Positions 9,038 to 21,478 of a stretch of 64,000 nucleotides of DNA are shown here, piece after piece; positions within the stretch are counted from its first letter, which is position 1; each line of letters begins with the position of its first letter. The notes under the pieces were generated by a model. It saw nothing but the letters and a program-made list of their open reading frames with translations, was not told the origin of the DNA and searched no databases. This DNA comes from Brucella tritici (lineage in GTDB: Bacteria; Pseudomonadota; Alphaproteobacteria; Rhizobiales; Rhizobiaceae), in assembly GCF_008932295.1 (NCBI RefSeq), contig NZ_WBWA01000025.1:1-64000 (forward strand). Direction: 5' to 3'. The translations under genes were made by a program, and so were the position numbers.

Positions 9038-9892
9038 TCATGACTGGTCGGACAGCATCCGGTAAAGCCAGCGTGCAGGCATCAGGCGCCGTGCCAGTGA
9101 CCCAAGTTTCGCCGGTCTCGTCACCACATAATGCGGACGGGGACGCGGCGCCTCCAATGCATGAAGCAGTACAGCATAGACGGCTTCCGGTCCAAGCTTG
9201 TTCTTGGATTTTGTACCGCCGCTTTCCAATTTCGCCATCTGGCGCTGGTAGAGCTCACGATGCACCGAAGCTTCCATATCGATATTGGCTCTGGCGTGAC
9301 TGGCGGCATTATAGGTAAAGCGGGAAGCAATCGGGCCGGGCTCGATCAGCGACACATCGATACCAGAGCCTTCCAGCTCCATGCGCTGGGCAAGCATCAG
9401 CCCCTCAAGCGCGAATTTGGACGCAACATAAGCGCCGCGCCATTTCATCGGAACCAGTCCCAGAATCGACGAACAATGCACGATGCGCCCATGCCCTTGC
9501 CGCCGCATGACTGGGATCACGCGCCGCGTAAGGTCATGCCAGCCGAAAAAATTGGCATCAAACTGCTGGCGCAAGGCTTCGACCGGCAAGTCTTCTATTG
9601 CGCCGGGCTGAGCATAAGCACCATTATTGAAAAGGGCATCAAGCTTGCCGTCAGTCTGGCGTAACACCTCATCGGCAAGAGCAGCAATCGACTGCGGCTC
9701 CGTATAATCAAGATAATGGGCTTCCATTCCCTTTGCCTTGAGTGCCGCAATATCGGCATCCTTGCGGGCGGTCGCAAAAACGCGCCAGCCTTGGCTCTGA
9801 AGCGCCTCGGCACAATAGGCGCCGATGCCAGAGGAACAGCCAGTGATGATGATACTGCGTTGTCGATTCTGACCGGAATGTGCCGGAGCCAT
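9038..9892 (-). CDS. Short-chain dehydrogenase/reductase family oxidoreductase
   Basis: A classical SDR of 284 residues, cytoplasmic and NAD(P)-dependent. It shows IITGCSSGIGAY for the cofactor, LFNNGAYAQ (NNAG-like, with Gly-Ala order kept), the catalytic Ser in HCSSILG and YVASK, which supplies Tyr and Lys. ATARKDAD after beta2 has Arg, suggesting a preference for NADPH. The substrate is not evident; relatives are often listed as retinol or steroid-like reductases without proof. It stands alone, 33 bases upstream of the twin-membrane gene on the same strand. Confidence 0.9.
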   Translation of the reverse strand: MAPAHSGQNRQRSIIITGCSSGIGAYCAEALQSQGWRVFATARKDADIAALKAKGMEAHYLDYTEPQSIAALADEVLRQTDGKLDALFNNGAYAQPGAIEDLPVEALRQQFDANFFGWHDLTRRVIPVMRRQGHGRIVHCSSILGLVPMKWRGAYVASKFALEGLMLAQRMELEGSGIDVSLIEPGPIASRFTYNAASHARANIDMEASVHRELYQRQMAKLESGGTKSKNKLGPEAVYAVLLHALEAPRPRPHYVVTRPAKLGSLARRLMPARWLYRMLSDQS

Positions 9893-10056
9893 AGGTTCGT
9901 TTCCCGCTGCAATTTCGACAAGCTTGCTTGATTCGGCTCCGGTTTAAAACGGGTCCTGCCCTTGCAATCCGCAGACCGATGCTAGATTTAAGGCCTTGAA
10001 ACACAGGCTGAACACCTATCGAATACCGACCAAGGCTTTAGGGGACAAATCTGCGG

Positions 10057-10923
10057 ATGCGAAAAATCAAACGTTTTCTCCGTCAGATCACCTATGACGT
10101 CATTGGTCATTTCAGTTCCGACGATGGCTGGGCTTTCGCCAGCCATATAGCGCTTTCCGGCCTGATGGCACTGTTTCCGTTCCTCATCTTTGCTACCACG
10201 CTGGCGAGCTTTCTCGGCACCAAGGAATTCGCCGATACGGCGGTGCATGTCATCTTCGATATGTGGCCGTCGAATATCGCTGCCCCAATTGCCAACGAAG
10301 TGATGAACGTGCTGACCGTGCAGCGCAGTGGACTTCTGACATTGAGCGTGATTGCAGCGGCCTATTTTGCCTCAAATGGCGTCGAGGCGTTGCGCATCGC
10401 GCTCAACCGCGCCTATCGCGTCACCGACCAGCGCTCGATCATTTTCTGCCGCCTGCAAAGCCTGGGCTTCGTTCTGGTCGGCACATTGAGCCTGATGGCA
10501 ATCAGCTTCCTGCTGGTTCTGGCCCCGCTTGCCGTGCGTATTGCCGAACAATGGTTTCCAGATATTGCGCCGTTCACCGGCACGATTGCCTTCTGGCGCT
10601 ATACGGTGGCTGTGGCGGTTCTGGTTCTGGCACTATTCATGGTGCATATCTGGCTTCCAGCCGGACGACGAAGCCTCGGTGATATCCTGCCCGGCATATT
10701 GATCACGCTCATCGCCTGGCTTGCCGCCGCGATGGCCTTTGCAAAATATCTGGAAACTTTCGCCACCTATGTGACGACCTATGCGGGCCTCGCCTCCATC
10801 ATGGTGGCGATCGTCTTTCTCTATATGCTGTCAGCAATTTTCATCATCGGTGCGGAAATAAACGCCGCGATCATGATTTTTCGCAAGCGCGAACAACAAC
10901 CCGAGCTTATCGACGTAAAGTAG
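10057..10923 (+). CDS. YihY/BrkB family inner-membrane protein
   Basis: A 288-residue polytopic protein with about six hydrophobic helices. The family signature ALSGLMALFPFLIFATTLASFLG is near the start, in two overlapping parts, and a helix with IIGAEINAAI lies near the end. Older annotations called this family RNase BN, which was wrong; members may move lipids or solutes, but the function here is unknown. An ATG at 10057 follows GGGGACAAATCTGCGG. Its last 17 bases overlap the convergent exporter gene. Confidence 0.9.
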   Translation: MRKIKRFLRQITYDVIGHFSSDDGWAFASHIALSGLMALFPFLIFATTLASFLGTKEFADTAVHVIFDMWPSNIAAPIANEVMNVLTVQRSGLLTLSVIAAAYFASNGVEALRIALNRAYRVTDQRSIIFCRLQSLGFVLVGTLSLMAISFLLVLAPLAVRIAEQWFPDIAPFTGTIAFWRYTVAVAVLVLALFMVHIWLPAGRRSLGDILPGILITLIAWLAAAMAFAKYLETFATYVTTYAGLASIMVAIVFLYMLSAIFIIGAEINAAIMIFRKREQQPELIDVK

Positions 10924-11764
10924 TCAGTGCAACGCCGAGCGTGGTCACCATCATACCTGCAATCTGGATTGCCGACAGCGTTTCACCAAAAATCAGATAG
11001 GCCATGACCGCGGCAGTACCGGGCACCAGATAAAACAGCGATGCGACTTTCGACATGGCGCCTTCGCGGATCATGACGAGAAGAGCCAGAATGGCACCGA
11101 TGGAAATAGCGAGCGTCAGCCAGACCAGCGCAAAGATCAACGATGGCGACCAGATCATGACCCGCGTTTCAAAGGCGAAGGCGCAGATAGCGGTCAGAAT
11201 GGCAGCAGCGATATATTGCACCGCCGTCCCAGCCTTGAGATCGCCAGCCGTGCCAAAACGCTTCTGCCAGACAGTGCCAGTGCTGATCGCCACTACGGCC
11301 AAGAAAGCCGCCGCAAGACTTTTCGGATCAACGCCGCTGCCCGCCGAAAACTTTGGCCATACAACCATCGCGACACCAATGAAACCGATGAGAAGCCCTG
11401 TCCATTGCCGTCCGCTCGGCCGTTCACCCAGAAGAATGGCCGCAATCAGCGTGGTCAGCATCGGCTGAAGCCCGGCCACCAGACCGGACATTCCCGCAGG
11501 CAGGCCGTGGTGCACCGCCCAGAACAAGGCGGAAAGATAAACGCCGTGGATGAGACAACCGGCAATCGCCGCATTAAGAAGCACATCGCCCTTGGGCCAG
11601 ATGCTCCGGCTCGCCAGCGCCCAAAGTGTCATGATGATCGCGGCAATGGAAAAACGCACCGCCATGAAAGTGAACGGTTCGGCATAAGGCATGGACAGCC
11701 CTGCACCGATGAAGCCGGTGGCCCAAAGCAGGACAAACATGATGGGGAAGAAACGGGCGGCCAT
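10907..11764 (-). CDS. EamA/DMT-superfamily transporter
   Basis: A 285-residue membrane protein with ten predicted helices built from two EamA repeats. The first runs from about residue 1 to 135 (WATGFIGAGLSMPYAEPFTFMAVRF), the second from about 145 to 280 (VAISTGTVWQKRFG...PGTAAVMAYLIFGETLS). The conserved LGERPS and FGETLS ends of the two repeats are clear. Such proteins usually export amino acids or related metabolites; the cargo cannot be read from the sequence. It overlaps the end of the YihY gene by 17 bases in convergent orientation. Confidence 0.9.
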   Translation of the reverse strand: MAARFFPIMFVLLWATGFIGAGLSMPYAEPFTFMAVRFSIAAIIMTLWALASRSIWPKGDVLLNAAIAGCLIHGVYLSALFWAVHHGLPAGMSGLVAGLQPMLTTLIAAILLGERPSGRQWTGLLIGFIGVAMVVWPKFSAGSGVDPKSLAAAFLAVVAISTGTVWQKRFGTAGDLKAGTAVQYIAAAILTAICAFAFETRVMIWSPSLIFALVWLTLAISIGAILALLVMIREGAMSKVASLFYLVPGTAAVMAYLIFGETLSAIQIAGMMVTTLGVALTTLRR

Positions 11765-11880
11765 GACATAATTCTCACTTTCGCGGCTCGCCTTATACCG
11801 CTTTGCGGCAAACGCCTATCGCATAAAACTGATCGCTGCGTTGAATTTGCCAAATAGCCGCCCGCATTTTATGAAGCGGC

Positions 11881-12357
11881 ATGGACAACGAACCTGAAAC
11901 CATCCGCATTCTCGTCGATGCCGACGCCTGCCCGGTGAAAGCTGAAATCTATCGCGTGGCGGAACGGCACAATCTGCCGGTCATGCTGGTGGCCAACAGT
12001 TTCATTGCCATTCCCCGTGATGCAGAGCGTGTCGAACGGGTTATCGTATCAGACAAGTTGGACGCCGCCGACGACTGGATCGCCGAGAATTCGCGACCGG
12101 GTGCAATCGTGATTACCGCCGACATTCCTTTGGCCAGCCGCTCACTCGAGAAAGGCGCCTCGGTGATCGCCCCAAACGGACGGGTTCACACCCAAAGCAC
12201 GATCGGCAATACGCTTGCGACGCGCAATCTGATGGACAGCTTGCGTTCCGCAGGCGAAGTTACAGGCGGGCCCGCTCCCTTTTCGCCCAAGGACCGTTCG
12301 GCATTCCTCTCGGCGCTTGATCTCGCCATCGTCCGGCTGAAACGCGCCGGTTTCATC

Positions 12358-12366
<9 letters not shown>
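11881..12366 (+). CDS. YaiI/YqxD family protein (UPF0178)
   Basis: A 161-residue cytoplasmic protein of a widespread family distantly related to PIN/NYN nucleases. The hallmark [23 protein letters not shown] lies at residues 8-30, followed by [14 protein letters not shown] and [11 protein letters not shown], whose aspartates could form a metal site. The catalytic activity of the family is not established. It ends nine bases inside the convergent LysE-family gene. The ATG at 11881 lies directly after GAAGCGGC, and the gene is divergent from the EamA exporter. Confidence 0.9.
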
Positions 12367-15207
<2,841 letters not shown>

Positions 15208-15228
15208 TAGGCGATCAACATGACGTCA

Positions 15229-15261
15229 TGTGGAATCATGAATTGAACTGATGATTCCACA
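15229..15261 (+). terminator. Stem-loop after argH
   Basis: An 11-base-pair perfect stem (TGTGGAATCAT with ATGATTCCACA) and an 11-base loop lie 21 bases after argH. There is only a short TTT behind it, so it may slow rather than end transcription, or act as a repeat. Confidence 0.45.
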
Positions 15262-15352
15262 TTTCGGACATTATGAGTTAGATCTAGTGGATTGAATTTG
15301 ACGTTTGCTCGGCGCTCATATCCGAGGGATGCAAATATCGGAATCAGACCGC

Positions 15353-15420
15353 TAGAGCATGTCTCCCAAAAGTGGGAACCGGTTTCGGGAGACATGCGTA
15401 AAGACAAAACTTAGAGCAAG
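15353..15420. repeat. Palindromic repeat, family B, copy 2
   Basis: GCATGTCTCCC (15357-15367) pairs with GGGAGACATGC (15387-15397) around AAAAGTGGGAACCGGTTTC, the core shared with 8113 and 41453. It lies between argH and the lptM-like gene. Confidence 0.75.
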
Positions 15421-15446
15421 ATCATATATTTCGGGAACCAAAGCTG

Positions 15447-15629
15447 ATGACAGGCCGCTCCGCCATTTCTTCCGTGCTTCTGATCGCCGCGCTCGCGGCC
15501 ACGCTTGCTGCTTGCGGTCGCAAGGGCCCGCTGGAGCCACCGCCATCTTCGCTGATCACCGACGATCAGGGACACACCAAGCCAAAACCGAAGGAAGACA
15601 AGCCGATCATCCTCGACAAGCTGTTGTAA
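15447..15629 (+). CDS. lptM: LptM/YifL-like small lipoprotein
   Basis: A 60-residue lipoprotein. Residues 1-22 are a signal peptide ending in the lipobox LAAC, with Cys23 to be acylated. The mature part begins CGRKGPLEPP, the signature of the YifL/LptM group, and continues as a polar Lys/Pro-rich tail. In E. coli LptM helps oxidative maturation of the LPS translocon LptD, and yifL also sits beside a diaminopimelate/lysine gene (dapF), as here beside lysA. It starts 22 bases upstream of lysA, counting from its stop codon. No strong ribosome site precedes the ATG. Confidence 0.85.
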   Translation: MTGRSAISSVLLIAALAATLAACGRKGPLEPPPSSLITDDQGHTKPKPKEDKPIILDKLL

Positions 15630-15651
15630 GTTTCTGCTGCAGGGCCTTCCC

Positions 15652-16917
15652 GTGAATCATTTCGAGTATCGCAACGGCGTTCTTCATGCCGAAAATGTCA
15701 GCCTGCCTGAAATTGCTCAGGCCGTTGGAACGCCTTTCTACATCTATTCCCGCGCAACTATCGAGCGCCATTTCCGTGTATTCAGCGAAGCCTTCGCTGA
15801 CATGGAAACGCTGGTGACCTACGCGCTGAAGGCCAATTCCAACCAGGCTGTGCTGAAAACGCTGGCGAAGCTTGGCGCCGGTGCCGACACTGTTTCGGAA
15901 GGCGAGATTCGCCGGGCACTTGCTGCGGGCATCCCGGCCAACAAGATCGTCTTTTCAGGCGTCGGCAAGACCCCACACGAAATGGACTTCGCGCTGGAAG
16001 CAGGTATCTATTGCTTCAATGTTGAATCCGAGCCGGAACTGGAAATTCTTTCCGCTCGCGCCGTCAAGACTGGCAAGGTCGCATCCGTATCGCTGCGCAT
16101 CAATCCTGATGTGGATGCGAAGACCCACGCCAAGATTTCGACCGGCAAATCCGAAAATAAGTTCGGCATTCCGCGCGTCAAGGCGCGTGAAGCCTATGCC
16201 CGCGCGGCAAGTCTGCCCGGTCTCGACGTGGTCGGCATCGATATGCATATCGGCAGCCAGATTATCGACCTCGAACCGTTCGACAATGCCTTTGCCCTGA
16301 TGGCGCAACTGGTCAAGGAATTGCAGGCTGACGGCCACAATATCCGTCACGTCGATGTTGGCGGTGGACTGGGTATTCCTTACCGCACAGATAACACGCC
16401 TCCGCCGCTACCCGTCGCCTATGCGGAAATCGTTGCAAAACATATCAAGCCGCTTGGCTTGAAAACCGTGTTCGAGCCGGGCCGCCTGATCGTCGGCAAT
16501 GCCGGGCTTCTGGTAACGGAAGTGATCTTCGTCAAGGAAGGCGATGCCAAGAACTTCGTCATCGTGGATGCCGCGATGAATGATTTGATTCGTCCCACAC
16601 TTTACGATGCATTCCACGACATCAAGCCGGTAGCCTTGCCGAAGGATAACGCGCCGCGTATTCGTGCCGATTTTGTCGGTCCAGTCTGCGAAACCGGTGA
16701 CTATCTCGGCCTCGACCGGGAAGTGGCGAAGCCTGTTCCGGGCGACCTTATCGCCATCTGCACGACGGGCGCTTATGGGGCCGTGCTTTCCAGCACCTAT
16801 AACAGCCGTCTTCTCATCCCCGAAGTACTGGTTGATGGTGACCGTTATCATGTCGTGCGCCCGCGCCGGACTTATGAAGAACTGCTTGCGCTCGATTCCG
16901 TGCCGGAATGGCTATAG
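15652..16917 (+). CDS. lysA: Diaminopimelate decarboxylase
   Basis: Decarboxylates meso-diaminopimelate to lysine with PLP, the last step of lysine synthesis. It is a 421-residue fold-type III (alanine racemase-like) enzyme: YALKANSN holds the PLP Lys60, GIDMHIGSQI and VDVGGGLGIPY bind the phosphate, and GPVCETGDYLG supplies the catalytic cysteine. The start is GTG at 15652; no in-frame ATG exists nearby. It forms a unit with the small lipoprotein gene in front. Confidence 0.96.
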   Translation: MNHFEYRNGVLHAENVSLPEIAQAVGTPFYIYSRATIERHFRVFSEAFADMETLVTYALKANSNQAVLKTLAKLGAGADTVSEGEIRRALAAGIPANKIVFSGVGKTPHEMDFALEAGIYCFNVESEPELEILSARAVKTGKVASVSLRINPDVDAKTHAKISTGKSENKFGIPRVKAREAYARAASLPGLDVVGIDMHIGSQIIDLEPFDNAFALMAQLVKELQADGHNIRHVDVGGGLGIPYRTDNTPPPLPVAYAEIVAKHIKPLGLKTVFEPGRLIVGNAGLLVTEVIFVKEGDAKNFVIVDAAMNDLIRPTLYDAFHDIKPVALPKDNAPRIRADFVGPVCETGDYLGLDREVAKPVPGDLIAICTTGAYGAVLSSTYNSRLLIPEVLVDGDRYHVVRPRRTYEELLALDSVPEWL

Positions 16918-17049
16918 GCTTGCGACCATAATTCTCACGGCCCACAATTATCATGGCCCAGATTTATCATGACAAAGCCTCGCCTTTGCCATGATGCGTG
17001 TTATCCTGTCAGCCGAACCGAAATCGGCTGACGTGAAAGACCATACCCT

Positions 17050-19734
17050 ATGACTGCCTCAAAGGCGGCACGACAGACAGATAGCAGCAACGACAGGAAA
17101 AACCTGCCGCGTCATGCGCGGGATGCTTTTCTGCGGCTATTTTCAGGCGATGGCGCCAGCCTGCATCGTCTACGTCTGCGCAGCTTTCTTTCAATCAGCT
17201 TCGAGCGGTTTTGGCCGCTGATCCTGCCGCTGATCCTCATCATTGGCCTGTTTGCCAGCCTGAGCTGGTTCGGCCTGTTCGGCATGATGCCGCGATGGCT
17301 TCATATCGGCGTGCTGGCGCTATTTGGTCTTGCCAGCCTCATTGCACTTTGCCTGCCGTTCCGGTTTCGATCTCCGACAGAAAGTGACGTCACAAGCCGC
17401 ATCGAGGCGATCAACGGCCTGGTTCACGAACCACTCGCCGTACAGACAGGCCATATGGCAACCGGCGAACACGATCCTTTCGCCGTTGCCTTGTGGCGCG
17501 AACATCAGCGCCGCATGGCGGACCGGCTCAAGAACCTGCAATCCGGCCTGCCCTATACACGTGTTCCCGAACATGACCCCTTCGGCATTCGTGCAGTGGT
17601 TGCCATGCTCTTCGTGACTGCCTCCGCCTACAGCATCAGCCCGAACAGCGGGCGCATTACCGATGCCTTTCATATCCGCCCAGGCGATGGCAATGCCGTT
17701 ACCCGCATCGATGCATGGGTGACGCCGCCGCGCTATACCGGCCACGCGCCTGTCTTCCTGTCCACGACCATCGACAGTGAACGAGCCGCAATCAATGTAC
17801 CACAGGGCAGCATCCTGTCGGTCCGCGTGATCGGTGGCGGTTCTGAACGCCTGACTGCGACTGACGCAACGGGCGAGCGCCGCGACATACAGCCGATAAG
17901 CGTGAAGGAATACCAGAAAGAACCTGCAGAACAGGCCGTCGTCGATGGAAGCCATAACTTCCGCTATGATTTACAGCAGGACGAGACTTTGGCACTTTCC
18001 GGCACCGATGCGCGCTGGAAATTTTCCGTCACGCCGGACATTCCGCCGACGATCCGCTTCACGAAAGAGCCGGGACACGCGCTGAATGGTACGTTGCAAC
18101 TGTCGTATCAGATCGAGGACGACTACGCGCCGGCAAAGGCCGAAGCTGAGATTATCCCGCTCAACAATGATGAGGATGAAGAAGCCGCACCGCTTTACGA
18201 TGCGCCTGAACTGCCGCTTGCACTGCCCCGCCGCGGCGTAAAGGACGCTACGACGTCGAAGGACCTGACCGAACATCCTTGGGCGGGCGAAAAAGTTGCG
18301 CTCACGCTGGTCGTAACCGACGCCGCCGGACAAACAGGTCGCAGCGAAACCAAGATCATTACCTTGCCCGAGCGCCCTTTCAGCAATCCACTTGCCCGTG
18401 CCATCGCAGAGCAGCGCCGTATCCTCGCGCTCGATGCGACGCAGCGCGACCACGTGCTCGACATGCTGTCGGCAATCACGCTTCGCCCGGAAGAAACCAT
18501 CAAGAACGCAGCCCATTATCTGGGTCTGGTCACAATTGGTACGCGTCTTCGTCTTGCCAGAAGCGATGACGCCTTGCGCGATGCCGCGGACTATATGTGG
18601 CAGGTTGCGCTCGGTATCGAGGATGGAAATCTGTCTGCTGCCGAAAAGCGCCTGCGGCAGGCACAGGAAGCCCTGAAAAATGCTCTTCAGAACGGCGCCC
18701 CGCAAGAAGAAATCGAAAAGCTTTCGGCAGAACTGCGCAAGGCGATGCAGGATTTTCTGCGGGAGTTCGCCCAGCGCCAGCAGCAGAACCCGAACACACG
18801 CCGCGCAGCACCCGATCCCAATGCGCGAATGCTGACGGAAAAAGACCTACAGCGCATGATGGACCAGATCGAAAGTCTGGCACGTCAGGGCTCGCGCGAT
18901 CAGGCGGAAGAACTGCTGTCGCAATTGCAGAATCTGATGGACAATCTGCAAATGGGACAGGCGCAACAGGGCCAGCCAGGTCAGGGGCAAGGTCAGCAAG
19001 GCCAGATTCAGCAGCAGATGAACAAGCTCGGCGAACTGATGCAGCGCCAGCAAAAGACGATGAACGAAACCTTCGATCTCGATCAGAAGATGCAGCGCCA
19101 GTTCGGCGGCAGTGATGGTGAAGGCGAATTCGGCGACAACCTGTTCCCCGGTGATGATGGCTCCATGGGCGGCGGGCAGCCGGGCGGTGAAGCCGATAAC
19201 GGCCAGAGCGGGAACGGTCAAAGTGGGAAAGGCGACGTTCCACCCGACATGGCCGAAGCCATGCGCAAGCTGCAGCAACAACAGAAAAACCTCCAGTCCG
19301 ATCTGCAAAAACTGATGGACGATCTGAAGGGCATGGGCATTGAACCCGGCAAGGATTTTTCGGATGCCGGAAAATCGATGGGCAACGCGACGGATGCGCT
19401 GGGCCGCAGCGCAGGTGCAGAAGCAAGCGACCAGCAGGGTAGCGCGCTCGATGCACTGCGTCGCGGCGGGCGCGACATGATGCAGAAAATGCAGCAGGCC
19501 ATGGGCCAGCAAGGTCAGGAGCAGAGTGGCGCCAATGGCAGTCGCGGAAGGGACCCGCTTGGTCGCCAGCAAGGTACCAGCGACAGCGGCCTCAACGATG
19601 ACATCAAGATTCCAGGTGAAATAGATATTCAGCGCGCGCGCGAAATTCTCGATGAAATCCGCCGCAAGCTCGGCAATGCGCTCACGCCGCAAATGGAAAA
19701 GGAATATCTGCAGCGTCTGTTGAAGTTCGATTGA
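17050..19734 (+). CDS. TIGR02302 / DUF4175 family membrane protein
   Basis: An 894-residue protein of a family found in Rhizobiales. The N-terminus has a basic region and two hydrophobic helices, about residues 55-75 and 85-105. A mostly beta periplasmic or cytoplasmic middle part follows, from about 130 to 440. The C-terminal half is rich in Gln, Gly and Met, with long helical stretches likely to form coiled coils (about 520-800, with GQPGQGQGQQGQIQQQ-type repeats). It ends in a conserved ARE(I)LDEIRRKLG segment. Its function is not known; I infer an envelope or scaffold role from its shape. It is convergent with hpt. Confidence 0.88.
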   Translation: MTASKAARQTDSSNDRKNLPRHARDAFLRLFSGDGASLHRLRLRSFLSISFERFWPLILPLILIIGLFASLSWFGLFGMMPRWLHIGVLALFGLASLIALCLPFRFRSPTESDVTSRIEAINGLVHEPLAVQTGHMATGEHDPFAVALWREHQRRMADRLKNLQSGLPYTRVPEHDPFGIRAVVAMLFVTASAYSISPNSGRITDAFHIRPGDGNAVTRIDAWVTPPRYTGHAPVFLSTTIDSERAAINVPQGSILSVRVIGGGSERLTATDATGERRDIQPISVKEYQKEPAEQAVVDGSHNFRYDLQQDETLALSGTDARWKFSVTPDIPPTIRFTKEPGHALNGTLQLSYQIEDDYAPAKAEAEIIPLNNDEDEEAAPLYDAPELPLALPRRGVKDATTSKDLTEHPWAGEKVALTLVVTDAAGQTGRSETKIITLPERPFSNPLARAIAEQRRILALDATQRDHVLDMLSAITLRPEETIKNAAHYLGLVTIGTRLRLARSDDALRDAADYMWQVALGIEDGNLSAAEKRLRQAQEALKNALQNGAPQEEIEKLSAELRKAMQDFLREFAQRQQQNPNTRRAAPDPNARMLTEKDLQRMMDQIESLARQGSRDQAEELLSQLQNLMDNLQMGQAQQGQPGQGQGQQGQIQQQMNKLGELMQRQQKTMNETFDLDQKMQRQFGGSDGEGEFGDNLFPGDDGSMGGGQPGGEADNGQSGNGQSGKGDVPPDMAEAMRKLQQQQKNLQSDLQKLMDDLKGMGIEPGKDFSDAGKSMGNATDALGRSAGAEASDQQGSALDALRRGGRDMMQKMQQAMGQQGQEQSGANGSRGRDPLGRQQGTSDSGLNDDIKIPGEIDIQRAREILDEIRRKLGNALTPQMEKEYLQRLLKFD

Positions 19735-19761
19735 TCTGAAAGCACAGACGCCGGACGGCGC

Positions 19762-20298
19762 TTATTCCATCACCCGTCCGACATAAGGCAACTGGCGGAA
19801 GGCATGCCCGACGTCCATGCCATAGCCGACAACAAAATAGTCGGGGCATTCGAAAGCCACGAAATCGGCATCAAGATCGACCTTGCGGCGCACGCTCTTG
19901 TCGAGAAGAACAGCAATGCTGACGCTCCGCGCGCCCCGTTCCAGCATGAGCTCGCGAACGAACTTCAGCGTCTTTCCGGATTCCAGAATATCGTCGATCA
20001 GAAGCACATCGCGGTCACGCACATCGCTGTCGATATCGCGCAGCAGACGAACTTCCGTGCTTGTCGTTCCCTTGCCGTAGCTTGAAACGGTGATGAATTC
20101 GACATCTGGTTCCACCCCCGCATCGTGCATCGCGCGGATGAGGTCGGCTGCAAAGATGAAGGAGCCCTTCAGGATCGAAATCGTCAGCAGATTGTGAAAC
20201 TTGTGTTCAGCAATGGCCTTGGCGAGCTCGAGATTGCGACCGGCGATCTCATCCGGACTAAAGAGAACTTCGATTGTCTTGCCACCGACTTCGGGCAT
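19762..20298 (-). CDS. hpt: Hypoxanthine phosphoribosyltransferase
   Basis: Purine salvage enzyme joining hypoxanthine or guanine to PRPP. Counted from the ATG at 20298 it has 178 residues. VLLIDDILESGKT is the PRPP-binding motif, SILKGSFIFAADL carries the first loop and VAFECPDYFVVGYGMD contacts the base. I prefer 20298 because AGGAG lies nine bases upstream; an ATG at 20349 would add 17 residues. It is convergent with the DUF4175 gene, with only 27 bases between them, and divergent from a methyltransferase gene. Confidence 0.93.
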   Translation of the reverse strand: MPEVGGKTIEVLFSPDEIAGRNLELAKAIAEHKFHNLLTISILKGSFIFAADLIRAMHDAGVEPDVEFITVSSYGKGTTSTEVRLLRDIDSDVRDRDVLLIDDILESGKTLKFVRELMLERGARSVSIAVLLDKSVRRKVDLDADFVAFECPDYFVVGYGMDVGHAFRQLPYVGRVME

Positions 20299-20463
20299 CT
20301 GCTGCTTCTCCTGATCGTTCGCTTTCGCGCAGACTTCGGCGCCCATCAAAGGTGCCGGAAAGGCACGCTCTATAGCACGGTTTGAGGAAATTGCACCCCA
20401 CCGGATGAAGATGCTCCGGCTTCTCCATTTCCCAGCGTCGAGATTTCATATAGCGTGACCTGC

Positions 20464-21243
20464 ATGCATCCAGACATCATCGAACTGCGATCATTTTACG
20501 ACACGACACTGGGCCATCTCGCGGAGCGCGCGATCCGAATGGCATTGGCCGGTCTTTGGGGGCACGTGCCGGGAGAGAGGCTTGTCGGCATGGGTTACAG
20601 CCTGCCCTATCTCGACCGCTTCAGTGCCGATACGGAACGCACATTCGCCTTCATGCCGGCTGGACAGGGCGCCGTTGCCTGGCCCTCGATAGAGAAAACG
20701 GCAACAGCGCTCGTTTTCGACGAAGAACTGCCTCTGCCTGATTCCTCGATTGATCGCGTGCTCATGGTACATGCTCTGGAATATGCTGAAAATCCGACGG
20801 AAACGCTCAAGGAGATGTGGCGCGTCCTCGCCCCCAATGGGCGACTCGTTATCGTGGTGCCGAACCGCCGCGGACTTTGGGCCCGCTTCGAACACACACC
20901 CTTCGGCAGCGGGCGGCCTTACAGCAGAACACAGCTGACGACCTTGCTGCGGGAAGCGAATTTCACAGTCAGTATGGTGAGCGATGCCCTGCACTTCCCA
21001 CCCGCCACGCGGCGATGGATGATGCGGCCCTGTCTCGCACTCGAAGGCATGGGGCGACGGTTGTGGCCGGTCTTTTCAGGCGTTCTGGTGGTGGAAGCAC
21101 AAAAGCGGCTCTATCAAGGGCTGCCGGTTGCCCAGCGCTCTTCCCGTCGCGTCTTCGTTCCTGTTCTCGCCCCACAAGGCACGCCCGTCGGCGGACTGCG
21201 GAAAGCACCGGCACGACCCATCATTACAGAACGAAAAAACTAG
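20464..21243 (+). CDS. SAM-dependent methyltransferase (type 11 fold)
   Basis: A 259-residue class I methyltransferase. The Rossmann core is diverged at motif I (RLVGMGYSLPYLDRF, about residues 37-51). It has the acidic loop and LMVHALEYAENPTETLKEMWRVL, in two parts of the family motif, then PNGRLVIVVPNRRGLWAR. The substrate is unknown. A C-terminal basic tail (PARPIITERKN) is unusual. The start is either ATG at 20464 or GTG at 20455; neither has a clear ribosome site. Its TAG stop codon is part of a long inverted repeat. Confidence 0.82.
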   Translation: MHPDIIELRSFYDTTLGHLAERAIRMALAGLWGHVPGERLVGMGYSLPYLDRFSADTERTFAFMPAGQGAVAWPSIEKTATALVFDEELPLPDSSIDRVLMVHALEYAENPTETLKEMWRVLAPNGRLVIVVPNRRGLWARFEHTPFGSGRPYSRTQLTTLLREANFTVSMVSDALHFPPATRRWMMRPCLALEGMGRRLWPVFSGVLVVEAQKRLYQGLPVAQRSSRRVFVPVLAPQGTPVGGLRKAPARPIITERKN

Positions 21244-21317
21244 TGTGGTTTACGGATTTGAAGTTCCTGGACGATGATGCCATGCAAATGACAGGAACTT
21301 CAAATCCACCACACTAG
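21240..21317. repeat. Long inverted repeat (MITE- or terminator-like)
   Basis: CTAGTGTGGT plus a 16-base arm (21240-21269, with four extra bases TTAC) pairs with 21292-21317 over 26 bases, leaving a 22-base loop. Both ends carry CTAG. The left end contains the TAG stop codon of the methyltransferase gene. There is no T run behind it, so an inserted palindromic element is more likely than a terminator. Confidence 0.75.
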
Positions 21318-21478
21318 GGCATTTGCGCATCATCGCCCGTGAAAACGTACAGTTGCTGCGGTCGACAAGTATTACCGTACAAGGTTTTTCTCGACTTGGA
21401 CGCAATGGCGGGATATGCCGCCATCATAACTTTAACCCATCGTAACTTTAACATTGACCTTTTGGCGGAGCCAAAATC

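Noticed and set aside
19000..19250. Gln/Gly-rich repeats in the DUF4175 gene as a separate repeat locus
   Set aside because: They are in frame and part of the low-complexity coiled-coil region of the protein.
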